This document shows, one piece after another, positions 37,501 to 48,300 of a stretch of DNA of 64,000 bases; position 1 is the first letter of the stretch, and every line of letters starts with the position of its first letter. The stretch covers positions 1-64,000 of the forward strand of contig QNQO01006982.1 in NCBI GenBank assembly GCA_003290165.1, written 5' to 3'. The notes below the pieces were generated by a model, which searched no databases, was not told where the DNA came from, and saw only the letters and a program-made list of their open reading frames with translations. Origin of the DNA: Berberis thunbergii. Lineage: Eukaryota > Streptophyta > Magnoliopsida > Ranunculales > Berberidaceae. Both the position numbers and the translations under genes were made by a program.

Positions 37501-37925
37501 CTAATGATCTTTTTATATTCCAATTACAATCATCAGTTTCTGAAATCTCGTCTCTTGGATCTAATTCCAATCTAGGGTTTCTTAAATCAAAATAGGGGAA
37601 TCAAATTGAAAAAGAACATTGGTTAGTTTGGAACTTATCTCCATTTACCTAATGTAAAATTTATGGTTTCTCGTTTGATTCTTACATACTGATGGATCGG
37701 AGGACTTAAATGAATTTCTTGATTTTGGACATCTTTATTGCTTATTTTGAGTGCAACACAAATATAAAACTTGTTTGTGGTTGAACTGTGCAGGCCAAGG
37801 TCCACATATTATTTCCTAAAAATCTCTGGAGTAACATTACATAGTGAACACGTATATAAATGTTATAGTCTTAATATGTCATGGGATCAATATTGTCATC
37901 AAGCGACTCTCAATCCTATTATGTT
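34531..37925. other. Intergenic DNA, no gene recognised
   Basis: A 15-bp perfect inverted pair GGATCCCCTTACAAG / CTTGTAAGGGGATCC occurs at about 35389 and 36291. A block of repeated ACACAATTGACTTA/CAACAACAA words lies at 36710-36840. The longest frames (35694-35915, 36518-36724) have no recognisable domain. Confidence 0.4.
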
Positions 37926-38369
37926 TGAACTAGCTAGGAACTGCATTTTGGTATTAAAAGTTTATTATGTAATAGTGTGATGAAATTTTATCATGTATAA
38001 TATATAGTTTGTATGACAAAATGACTATCGTGAGACTTTTGATATGGTACATGTTAGAATTCCAGTGATTATTAACTTTAAATTTATAGTTGTGTGTGCA
38101 ATTTGTGTTTTTTTTTACTATATTGTTAATTATTCATGAATTTAAGGGTTATTTACCTTTTAGCCCCACTAGTTTAGGTGAAACCCTAGATGGGTGCCAA
38201 TTGTTCTTGAAATTTCGTCTAACCCCCATTTTATGTAGTGACTATTAAGTCATTGGATTTTACAATCGAAAAACATTACAATTTTTTAACACGTGCCACT
38301 CGTGATGGGTACCAAATAGTAGTTGCTAGAATACGGTGGGTGCTAAATGGTAAATTTTGGCTTCTATAC

Positions 38370-38801
38370 ATGGCTATTAAGTTGATTCTCTTTCTGACTC
38401 TTAGTGTTCTCATATGCAATACTAGTACAAGAATCCTCTTGAGCAATGGTGGATATGAAGAGGAGAAGACATTCCAATATAGTAGTCATAGTTTTGGAGG
38501 TGAAGGCAGTGGTGGCTTTGGAGGAGGGGCTCTTGGTACTGGTGGTAAACTAGGAAGTGGTGGAGGATTTGGAGGTGCTGATGGAGGGAGTTTTGGGGGA
38601 GGAATGTGTAGTGGTTTTGGATTCAGTGTTGGTGGAGGGTTTGGTGGTGGACCTAGAGGTGCAGCTGGGGAAGGGTATGGAGGTGGGCTACATTACTTCT
38701 ACAAGGGTATGGAGCCGGAGAAGGATATCGAGCCATTATTTATACACTTCTTCTCCCCCGCAACCGCCGGCCGTCCCCAACCCATCGCCATCCACTTGTA
38801 A
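38370..38801 (+). CDS. Glycine-rich secreted protein, captured copy
   Basis: 143 codons from the ATG at 38370, chosen over the longer open frame from 38238 because it begins a clear signal peptide (MAIKLILFLTLSVLICNTST). The mature part has GGYEEEKTFQYSSHSF, then a GGGFGG/GSGG repeat domain (about residues 48-110), the layout of plant glycine-rich cell-wall proteins. The last ~35 residues (after GGGLHYFYKG) are unlike the family and look like read-through into foreign DNA. It lies wholly inside the Mutator-like element. It may be expressed or a dead copy. Confidence 0.6.
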   Translation: MAIKLILFLTLSVLICNTSTRILLSNGGYEEEKTFQYSSHSFGGEGSGGFGGGALGTGGKLGSGGGFGGADGGSFGGGMCSGFGFSVGGGFGGGPRGAAGEGYGGGLHYFYKGMEPEKDIEPLFIHFFSPATAGRPQPIAIHL

Positions 38802-39821
38802 GTAAAAGCCAAATCTATCATTTTAATGTGCACATAACAACAACCCACCACCATCACTTAATATTTTTCTCATATGATTCTCTCCCAAAAACACAATAGC
38901 AATATTTCATTATCTACACCAACAAGAATCAAATTCCCACGTCTTCTTCACTTTTGTACATGAGAGCATTGAATAAGAAAGAATGCAACAACAAGGTGAA
39001 TGATGCTCGTTTTTTCTTTATCAAATTGTCATTTCATCTCAGTTTGAGAAGATTAGAAAGCAAATTAATGTTATTTTTCCTCCTTCAAAGGCCCCCACCC
39101 TCAAATCTCCATCTCTATTTCTCTCCCATTGTCGATGGATGGTGGTGTTGCGATGAGTTGGAATGGTGGAAAAAGATGGATTGTTTGAAGTTTGTCGTTG
39201 TCTTTGGCTGGGATTGGGGTAGATGGGTAGGGTGTTGGTTCAGTTGTATACAATGGGAGTTTTACAAATTATAATGTATTTGCCGCATGGAGAAGAAGAG
39301 TGGAGGTAGTAGTGGTCAGGCGATGGATGAGGTGTCTGTGCAGAGAAAAAGAAGAATGGGAGTTTGGATGTTTACCTTTTGTTTTGATAGTTCAATGTGG
39401 TGAAGGTGTATTTGCGGAAAAGAAAAGGATGGTGGTGGTCTTCATCAACAAAGAGGAGGATGATAACTGTGGTTAGTGTGATCTCACTACTATATTTTCT
39501 TTTGCTTTTTCAATTTAATGGAGGAAAAACCACACCACACAACCATGCGATTTCACCTGCTCAAATTCCTATATCTCTTCAATTAAAGCAAAAAAAATCA
39601 CTAATCTCATTGTTAAGGAAAATAAAGATGCAACAAACCTCAACAGTAATACATATTCTTTTGCATAAAAGAAAAGGGTGGTCGTCGTCGTCGTGAACTT
39701 CATAATTGATTCTGGATCGCTGTAAAGAAATTCACCAAGATGGCTTGGCCTAATCCCAATTAATTTGTTTAATTATTCTAAATTTGTTGCATTTTACAAA
39801 TGAGGCAATGCCAGTTTAGAA

Positions 39822-40045
39822 GAGGTGTTGGTGTTGGTGGTGGACTAGGCAAAGGTGGATGAAAAGAATTTAGAGATGGTGCGTGGGGGTGGTGGTTCCG
39901 GAGTTGGTGCAGGAGCTGGTGGTAGAGTTGGTAGTGGTGCAGAATTAGGAGGTAGCAGCTCTGTTGGGAATGTGGTAGATGAGGTGGACTAGGTGGTGGA
40001 TCTGGACATGGTTTCGGAGGTGGAGGGGTTGGAATTAGTCTGCCT
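39822..40045 (+). pseudogene. Second glycine-rich stretch, broken
   Basis: Plus-strand GGT/GGA-rich codons read as GVGVGGGLGKGG, then GAGAGGRVGSGAELGGSSS, then GLGGGSGHGFGGGG in different frames with stops between. Probably the distal part of the captured glycine-rich gene, separated from 38370-38801 by about 1 kb of unrelated DNA. Confidence 0.55.
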
Positions 40046-40635
40046 TCAAAAAATTTCAGTATTAACAAATTTTACAGTTTAACACCCATAATATGCTAGA
40101 ATTTATTGTTTGGCACCCACCACGTGAGGGTATTTCAGACATTTATAAATTGTAATATTTTCGATAGTCAATACACAAAATGGTGGTCGGCGAAATTTCA
40201 AGAATAAATGACACACATCTAGGGTTTTGCTTAAACTAGTGGGGGCTAAAAGGTAAATAACCCAAATTTAAGAGATCCTTGGTATTTATGCTTCATTTAA
40301 TGTGTTTAATAGGTTCACTCATCTTATTTTTTCACATATTTCATATACCCTAAAAAATTATTATATATGCTTCGTGTATCCTTTAAACTTTTATGTTTTT
40401 TCTTTGCACATATAAATTTTCTCAATTTTTTTTCTTAAAATCAAGTGACCAAATCACTTCGAAAACTGAAATCACTTTCCTTGGTTAAGCTCCAACATGG
40501 TTTTATTGTAATGACCAAAACTTGCCGATTTTTTATTATTATTATTGGAAGATGTAGGTTTTGCTATTGATGAATTGCCTTCATTTTCAATATCATATTT
40601 TTACCAATATATTAGGTAGAAAAATGTGAATAAGG

Positions 40636-41465
40636 TACTGACTTTTTGACACCACCAATTTTGCAGAAGGACACCACTACTCGCTACTTTATGAATTTCT
40701 GAAACACACCACCTACAAAAGGACACCACCAATAAAAAAACAAAAAACAACCACCACCTATTTTTTCCAATATTCTCTCTTGGGGAACAACACCATTGCA
40801 TCGCCTCTCCTCTCCACCACTGCCCCGCCCCCGGTCGATCACACCTAATTTCTCATTTTTTTTCTTCTTTTTCGAGTTATTCTCCTTTATTTTTATTTTC
40901 CTCTATTCCTCTTCTCGTTCTTATTTTCCACCGCCGACAACACCAACCCACTCCCACCCCAGCCTCATTCTTCTTTTCCTCTATTTTTTTTGCCCTCGAG
41001 CAAATTCGTGTAAATTAGAAGCCCCACTCGCATGAGCCTTTGTGAATGGGGAATCACACTAATCTGCTCGAGACAAAAAAAAACCTAGATCAAGGATAAG
41101 AGAAAAAGAGTGAAATAGAATGAAGCAGGGCAAGGTGGTGTCGCCAGCGATGGGGAAGAAGAAAATAAGAAGATAGGAGAAAAAAAAGAAGACGTAGAAG
41201 AATACGAACAATAACAAAATGGAAGAGTAGGAGATAAAAGGTGGTGATAGGGTGGTGCGGCTCGAGATAAGAAGGGGTGGTGTGGTCGGCGGCAGAGCGA
41301 TGCGGTGGTGGTGGTTGTTGTTCATAGAGAGAATAAAGCAGAAAAAAGGAAGAAAAAATGAACTGTGTGAGAGAGGAGTTTCTTTTGGTTGTGTCCTTCA
41401 GCACATTAAAAAAAAAGGTGGTAGCGTCTTTGCGAAAATGGTGGTGTCAAAAGTCGTTGTGCCAA
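40636..41465. mobile_element. Non-autonomous Mutator-like element, 9-bp target duplication
   Basis: Perfect direct duplication TGAATAAGG at 40627-40635 and 41466-41474. Inverted ends share GACTTTT(T)GACACCACCA. Interior has C/T-rich blocks on the left half (40800-41000) and A/G-rich blocks on the right half; no transposase. Frames inside are low-complexity. Confidence 0.8.
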
Positions 41466-41506
41466 TGAATAAGGCTTTGGGATAAAAAAAATGAACACAA
41501 AGGAAA

Positions 41507-43086
41507 ATGTAACTTATTTACCCTTTGGCCCCATTAGCTTATGGCTATTCTTCTTTTACCGCCAAAACTTTGTACCGACCCCCATTTTATAGTTTTACTA
41601 TTATGTCAAACCTATTGACCAACTTCAACCATCCACATTTGTTTTAAAGACCAGATTGCCCATTTCTTTGAGATAGAAACAATTATATATTATGCATCTC
41701 GAGGTAATATAACCCCATTTTCCCCAAAAAAAATCCCCCTTATTTGTAATACTTCAAAAATACTAGGCAACTAGGATGACGTGGCATGGTCTTGGAATGA
41801 TAATGAAATCCCTCCAAATGTTTATGCATATCTCAAGGTTATCGAAACCTCTAATCATGCCACATGACCCTAGTTGTAGAACTCGGTTCCCTAGCAAAGC
41901 TTGTAATACTTTCTTCTTTCTTCATTTCTTCAAAACCTGAATCCAAAAAAATATGAAGATCTCATATCCGAATATCGATTTCCATTCATCTTCAATCCTT
42001 CCTTCTCTCATCTTCTACTATTAGTGATTTTGTTGTGAAACTAAAGCATGTGCACCACGACTTTAATTATATTCTTTTTAGAGCATCTCCATTACCAATC
42101 CCCAAAATGCTCTAAAGAAGAATTCAACCTGAAAGCTTTGATGTGCATAATTTACTTTGATAATAAAATCGCTAGCCACTCATTTTATTCTTGAATGCAA
42201 AAGGTCTGAACTCACGAAACAAATCTGATCCTAGCAAGCACTTCCTTGAGAGGTAAAAATGTTTAACTTGAAAATATGTTTGTTTGTTTCCCCTCGTATT
42301 GATTTGAACCTATGTTCACATAGTGGTTGTTGCTGATGTTATTAATTTAGTCCCAATTCCCACCCATCCTCAGCATTAGCCCCAGGTGCATTTATTTGAA
42401 CATTTCAATGACTTTTAGAGACCCTTTGACTAAAAAAACAACAACATTTACTAAGAAAAAGGAGGGAGTCTTGTGGGGTCTCCCAAATTTGTGTATGTGA
42501 ACTTTGGGAATGAATGGGCAAATTCTAGTGAGTATGAGAGTAACAGGACGATCACACACATAAACTGAGAGGTGGACCGATGCCTTTACACACAGTCAGT
42601 CCACTTCAATAATTCATACTCAAATCCACGCTTTCCTTGACGTTTCATTTGAAACCCCCTTTAAGGGCAACCACTTATGAGGTATCCTCTTTGCTCTTTT
42701 TCATTTGGTGTTGACTGAATTCCTTGATTTCTTCAAATAATTGTATTTTGAGTTTGAGTTCTAATTCTGTGTTTGTAATAGATGAAGGTAAAGGTGGTGA
42801 AAGTGGGATCTGACAACTAGCATTGATGGTAGATGTGAGAATTTTTGCAAGATGTTGTATTTTCTTTTGTATGTGGATCTTCCTCAATATGCACTTTGCT
42901 TTTAATTGAGATATAAATTTTGGGCGTTTTGGTCATTACATATTTTATGGATGGCATGGGCAGGTCAATGTGTTTGACCTAATAGTCAAACTTTAAAATG
43001 AGGGTTAGACGGGATAAAAAAACTTTTGAGGGTCAAACAAGAATAACCTTAAACTAATGTGGGTCAGAAAAGAAATAACTCTAAAT
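41507..43086. mobile_element. Mutator-like element with ~180-bp inverted ends
   Basis: Left end (TTATTTACCCTTTGGCCCCATTAG…) and the reverse complement of the right end (GTTATTTCTTTTCTGACCCAC…) align over roughly 180 bp, including TGACTATTAGGTCAAAC-like and CCCTCATTTTA-like blocks. The ends resemble those of 38146-40263 in their first ~70 bp. No target duplication found and no protein recognised inside. Confidence 0.65.
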
Positions 43087-44316
43087 TAAACAAGTTTGGG
43101 TTTACCCAGATGAAAGAAACCCCAATAGTTGAGTTCATTTAGTAACTATGAAAAGTCTAAACTATATGATGAGAATTGGGCTTATGAACAATGATTTGTA
43201 TGTCTTCAACCAGATTTTTGGGTTGCCCAAAACACTTTCCCAAAATTCTATCATATTTACAAGAAAAACCAATACGATTGGACCTTAAAAATTCAAATCA
43301 TCCAAAACCCAACCCATATGTATTATATAATTGCTTAATCCATATTCAAACCCATGTTCTATCTATAACCCATATTAAATCCAATTAATTACCATAACAA
43401 CCCTAAGTAATATATTTTTTCCATTTTTAGAATGACCATGTTCAATTAGGAAATTTCTTGCATTAAGATCTAATTTATTTATTTTTGAAAAACCTAAATT
43501 TGATCAATCCACCAACCAATCTTTACTATATAACGCCTCTTCCCCAAATGAACAGTAAAAAGTATGTCTTCAACTCTAAGTTTTCTTTCCTGTTTTGCCC
43601 TCTCATATTTTTAATAATTACATTTGAAACCATCACAAATGAATATTGTTAGGGGTATTTGTGTCTTTTAATTGAAAGATACTATTACACACTTGTCTTT
43701 AATTTAATTTTCAGATTTCGATAATGCCCTCTCAAATTTATAATATTTATAAAAAAAGAATCAAAAGGTCGAAAAAGTGATAAAGAGTGTTTATGTCTTT
43801 AAATGAAAAAACACTATTACATTTTAAAAATACTTTTTTGCCCTACCAAATTCATATTATTTATAATCAAATTCAACCATCTCAATTAATTAATTTTACC
43901 TAAGCTCTTAACATAATTTATTTGAAGTCATTCAATTATCTATAAATTATAAATAAACCCTTACATTTAACTTTTGTATTTTTTCATTTTGCCTTCCACA
44001 TTTCATAATTTTTACAATCTAATCGAGTCTCTCTTAAACATTGATATATTATATCTAAGCCCCTAATATAATTTATTTCAAATCCTCCAAATTATTTTAT
44101 AAATTATAAAAGACCCTTACAACTGACATTTTATTTTCCATTTTGCCATTCATATGTCATATATTTTTACAATCAAAACCAGTTCTTTCAAAAATTTAAT
44201 TAATTATATTTAAGCCTCTAATACCATAATTTATTTGGAGTCCTCTAATTATTTATAAACTATATATAGGCCCTTAAAATAAAAAATATCCGCACGCGTG
44301 TAGGGTGTATCTACCC
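43087..44316. other. AT-rich DNA, no gene seen
   Basis: Repeated phrases such as AATTTATTT(C/G)AAGTC and CCCTTACA recur between 43880 and 44280 at ~130-bp steps, a weak, old repeat. Nothing coding. Confidence 0.4.
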
Positions 44317-44319
44317 TTA

Positions 44320-44554
44320 GGATGTGTTTGGTTGCATGTAATCATATGCCATGAGAATCCAGAGACCACATAAATTTAAGTTAATATGAGATTTTATCAC
44401 CAATTCACTATTTGATTTTGTGATCAAGAAAATCACATTTTGGGACTTTCATTCTCTTGATCACAAAGTTAAATGATGAATTGGTGAGTGAACATTAAAT
44501 TAACTTAGATTCATGAATTACCATGATATAAATTTCATGCAACCAAACACACCA
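44320..44554. mobile_element. Tourist-like (PIF/Harbinger) MITE
   Basis: 235 bp with ends GGATGTGTTTGGTTGCATG and CATGCAACCAAACACACCA as inverted repeats, flanked by TTA on both sides (44317-44319, 44555-44557), the usual target of this group. Confidence 0.85.
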
Positions 44555-44949
44555 TTAATTTTGATAAATTACCTTCAAAATTTTAAATTATGTTATTATA
44601 ATAGGATGTGAGCTACAAATGTTCACTGGCAGAATGTTGTATGCATCACGAGCACATCCACACTGGTAAATTAGTAAAGAAGAATGAGGTTAGGGAATCA
44701 AGTTTTGCAATCAGGTTCTGTAATCAGAATGATGTGGTATTGTTAGAAGAGTTTTTTAACCTCAAAATACACATAAACACTTTAAAAATTTCATCATTAT
44801 TTTAAAATCATGTCAAGTCACCGTAGGTACAAAACCTCGTTGCAAAAGCATGGTTTCATAGCATTTTGGATTAAAGAAATCTTAACGAAGCTAAAGACCT
44901 CATCCTGATTTTGGAGTGGACCACCAAAGTCAAAGCCACTCAAACCTCG

Positions 44950-45312
44950 ATAACATTTGTTGCTGCGTTGGCTCTTCATCTGTCCGTCCGTTCGCAAACA
45001 CTCTCTCCCTCGTCTTTCCCCCTCTTTGCAAACCAAACCCCAAACCCTAATCGACCCATCTCTTACACAAATCTCCCACTTTACATCTGAAGTGAAACCC
45101 GAAACAATCATCTCTCGCAGAATTCCATCAACTCCTAATCAACTACCATCGTTCAAGCGATTGTGATTCGAATCCGCTCTTCAATTCTCTCCAATCGATC
45201 GTTTCGGAAAATCTACAAACTCTTTTTTTGAAAGGCAAAATCTGCAAACTTTCTGGTCACCTTTTACACCACAATTTTCAATTGGGTTCAAGTGAGTGAT
45301 GTGGTGGTGAAA
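44950..45312 (+). promoter_or_regulatory. Probable 5' UTR / core promoter of the SUMO protease gene
   Basis: Pyrimidine-rich leader (CTCTCTCCCTCGTC, CCCCCTCTTTG) with a telo-box-like AAACCCTAA at 45042-45050, common in plant housekeeping promoters. The transcription start is not defined. Confidence 0.45.
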
Positions 45313-48300
45313 ATGAGAAGTTCTTCACGTCATGGTAAGCGACTCGAAGTCTTCGATTGGAAGGAGGAGGAGGAAGCCATTGAATCATCAACTGTTGGAA
45401 GAATTATGGGTAAATTTGGAAAAGCTAAAAAGCCCTCATCTTCAGAAGGCGATGCTCCCCTAACCAAGTATACTTTCCTTCAATCTTGTAAGTCAAATCC
45501 ATTTCCCCACCCCCATTTCAAATTGATGTTGAATTTGAGTTTAATGACCGAATTTTTTATTTTTCCTATTTTCACGTTCATTGTTTGCAAAATTTCAGTA
45601 TTTTGGGAAAACCTCAATCAGGGAAAATGATCAACGTCAATTAAAATATTAGTGGATAATGGAAGAGTTAACTAGAAGGAAGGTATTGTATCTTTATAAA
45701 TGGAAAAATAAGAGCTAGAGATAAACTTCTTTTGCCATGTGCGCGCCTTGTACAACTTCAACTGAAAATAGTTAGCAATTAAATGGGTACTTACAAGAGT
45801 TAAATAGCAAACCTAAACCCTAAGCAGTAAGCTTGTGTGGCACACCTCTTGTGCCCTCTCATTTTCAATGCTCATCTTCATTGAGGAGCGATATTCCTAT
45901 TATTTTGCTATAATTATGATGACAGTGCACTGATAAAATAAGTTGTGCAGGGAGATGTCAGGTTTTGGGACTAGGGGTGTTAATCGGTTCGGTCGTTCAA
46001 AATTTGACCAAAACTGAACCAAACTATTGATTCGGTTTTGGTTTTTTCTAGTTTTTCCTTTTTTTTATTAATTTTTTTATTATTTTTTTCCAACACAATA
46101 CAAAAGAAGAAGATTGTGGCAGTAGTAGAAGAACAAGAATGCAACAGTGGCAGTAGAAGAAGAAGAATGCATGAAAGGGTTTGTTAATTGGGTGAAATGA
46201 GTCATCAGCTTCGTGTAGAAAAGGGACACCCAACCCTTCCACAATCGACGCTTTAGAGGACTTGTTTACCATCATCCTTGGCATACGAATTCGAATTCAA
46301 TTGATCTTCTTCGACAAGAGACGATCAAATTGAGGAATTGGGGGTTAGAGGTTTTGTGATCGGATTAAGAAACCAAACCCCATTCGCTCTCTTGTCCTCC
46401 AAGTGTTGTTGTTGTTGACATACAACAACTGGAACAACAAAGCTTTGTTGTTTATGTGCCAGTGAAGAGATATGAAGGGCGCAGGTTAGTGAGACGTGGC
46501 TAGAAGGTGCCGGGGGTGTGTGTCACCTTCTTCTCCTTGTTGCAGGCAGATCCCTTTGTTTGATTCTAATAGAGAATTTGTTCCAATGAAATAAGGAAGG
46601 AAAATACCTCCCTTTCTCTCCTAATTGTCGTGGTGTCAATGAAAGAAGAGGAAACATGTGGTCCAGATTTCAAATTGCTTTTAAGTGGGACCAAGGGAGC
46701 ACGGAGGACCACATGAAAACCACAATAGAGAGTAGAATGAGAGTCGTTGGATGAAATGTTTGCACGGCTTAGATTGGTACGTGGAGGTATCTTAGGTGTT
46801 ATTTGGTTTAGTTTTGTCGAGTGTGGGGAAAAAACCCGAAACCCAACCGAATTCGTTTTTTTTTTTTTTTCCATTCGGTTTTAGTTTTAAATCAGTTTGG
46901 GTTTTTTGGTTCAGTTTGATTCGGTTCGGTTGGTTTTTGGGAACCAATTAACACCCCTATTTAGGACTCAAAAGGCGTGACTATAGTTAGAAAGTAATTG
47001 TATAATAAACATATGTTTGGTTTGAATATATAGCATTTAAACATGCACAAATATTGCGGTATGTGGATGATACAATGATGTTTAACTAAATTAATGCCGA
47101 ACTTGACTTTTATTAAATGAATTTAATTTGATTTTTTTCTACCTATAATGTGTTCTCAAATGTTGGAAAACAAACTATGGATAAAAGAGTGCATTGGGGC
47201 TATGCCTTGAGTTGTGCCTTGGGCCATGATTGAGCCTCACACATTCCTGATGAAGCTTAAGCCTCACAGATTTCCGTCTCACGCCTAAAAAAGGTTACTA
47301 CTTCATTGTCTAAGCAAGCTTTTTTAAACCATGCACGAGGCAATAATGGAGTCTGTGATGTCAACTGTCAAGCATTAGTCTTGTATGATATTTTCAAAAA
47401 GGGAAAGCCATCAGTCAAACTTGTAAGGTAGGAGTATAAAATATAGGTTTTATTTTTTAAAAATTCACATACGAAGGAGAGTTGGCAGAAGAGGAAAGAT
47501 GAGGACACTGACATGACTAAATGTGGAATGTGAGAAGAGAGTTTGAGGCTGATTTTTTCCTTCCTTGTTTGCTTTTTGGTCATTGTAATTCATATTGGTT
47601 TTTGCAATGAAATTGGAAAAGTTACTTTATTTTATTTTATTAGGTCGTTAAGTCATAATTTTTTATGTTTTGTATGCTATGTGCTGGGGTTTGGCTCAAA
47701 ATTAATTTGTGATCGAGTGTTGTTTGTGGCAGTGGGATTTGGCAGAGTTTCATTTTGAGCCTTGGCATTCTCAGTATCTCGTAAACACATCTTTTAAAAG
47801 CTACAGTAGGGGGAGAGTCCAAATGATGTGATATGAAATATTTTCAGATCTCTAAATTTGCAACTTTTACAAATAATGCGTGAGAACACACGAGAAAAAA
47901 AGAAGGAACTACGGGATATTATCTCTAACATTTTCTTATTTTTAGTAAGCTTTTATGTTAGTGAAATTGACTAAATGAGCAGTGAGGAAAATATTTGTTA
48001 CGTTTCATGAGTCAAAGTATATAACTGTATAGGTAAGTTTATGCCACTTTATTATCTTATCTACATAAGCTGTGATCTATGTTGTTTTACCAATAATTAT
48101 AAGCCTTTATTGTCCTGCTTTGAGAAGATAATAATTGATTGAGTCCATGATTTTGTTTGCTGCAGTTGCCAAGGAAACGAGTCCTCAAAAAATTGGGGAA
48201 ATTCGTGATATACCATGTGTCGATGTCGATGATGCTAATAGCGATCACGAATACAAGAATTTTGGGTCAGATGACCTTGGCAAGTCTGACGGGGGTTGTG

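Larger units (their letters stand above)
38146..40263 (+). mobile_element. Pack-MULE-like element carrying a glycine-rich protein gene
   Basis: Long terminal inverted repeats: the left ~220 bp from GGGTTATTTACCTTTTAGCC matches the reverse complement of the right end (…GGCTAAAAGGTAAATAACCC) across about 190-220 bp with moderate divergence. Flanks GAATTTAAG and AAATTTAAG (38138-38146, 40264-40272) are a 9-bp target duplication with one mismatch, one base overlapping the repeat end. No transposase; the interior carries a glycine-rich protein ORF and a second glycine-rich stretch. Long inverted repeats, 9-bp duplication and host cargo fit a Pack-MULE. Confidence 0.85.
37926..40483. mobile_element. 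Disrupted CAAGG-family MITE, copy 3 (split by the Mutator-like element)
   Basis: 37926-38145 resembles the interior of the 25204-25590 MITE (e.g. TATAGTTTGTATGAC, TCGTGAGACTT), and 40264-40483 resembles its right half, ending GAAATCACTTTCCTTG. The Mutator-like element lies exactly between. The left terminal repeat was not located. Confidence 0.55.

Noticed and set aside
38557..38805. Overlapping Val/Glu-rich plus-strand frame
   Set aside because: Shifted reading of the glycine-rich repeat; no signal peptide.
39778..40068. Proline-rich frame on the minus strand
   Set aside because: Antisense of the glycine-rich GGT/GGA stretch; shadow coding.
40796..41485. Phe/Ser/Pro-rich frames in the 40636 element
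   Set aside because: Low-complexity pyrimidine and purine tracts; no recognisable domain.
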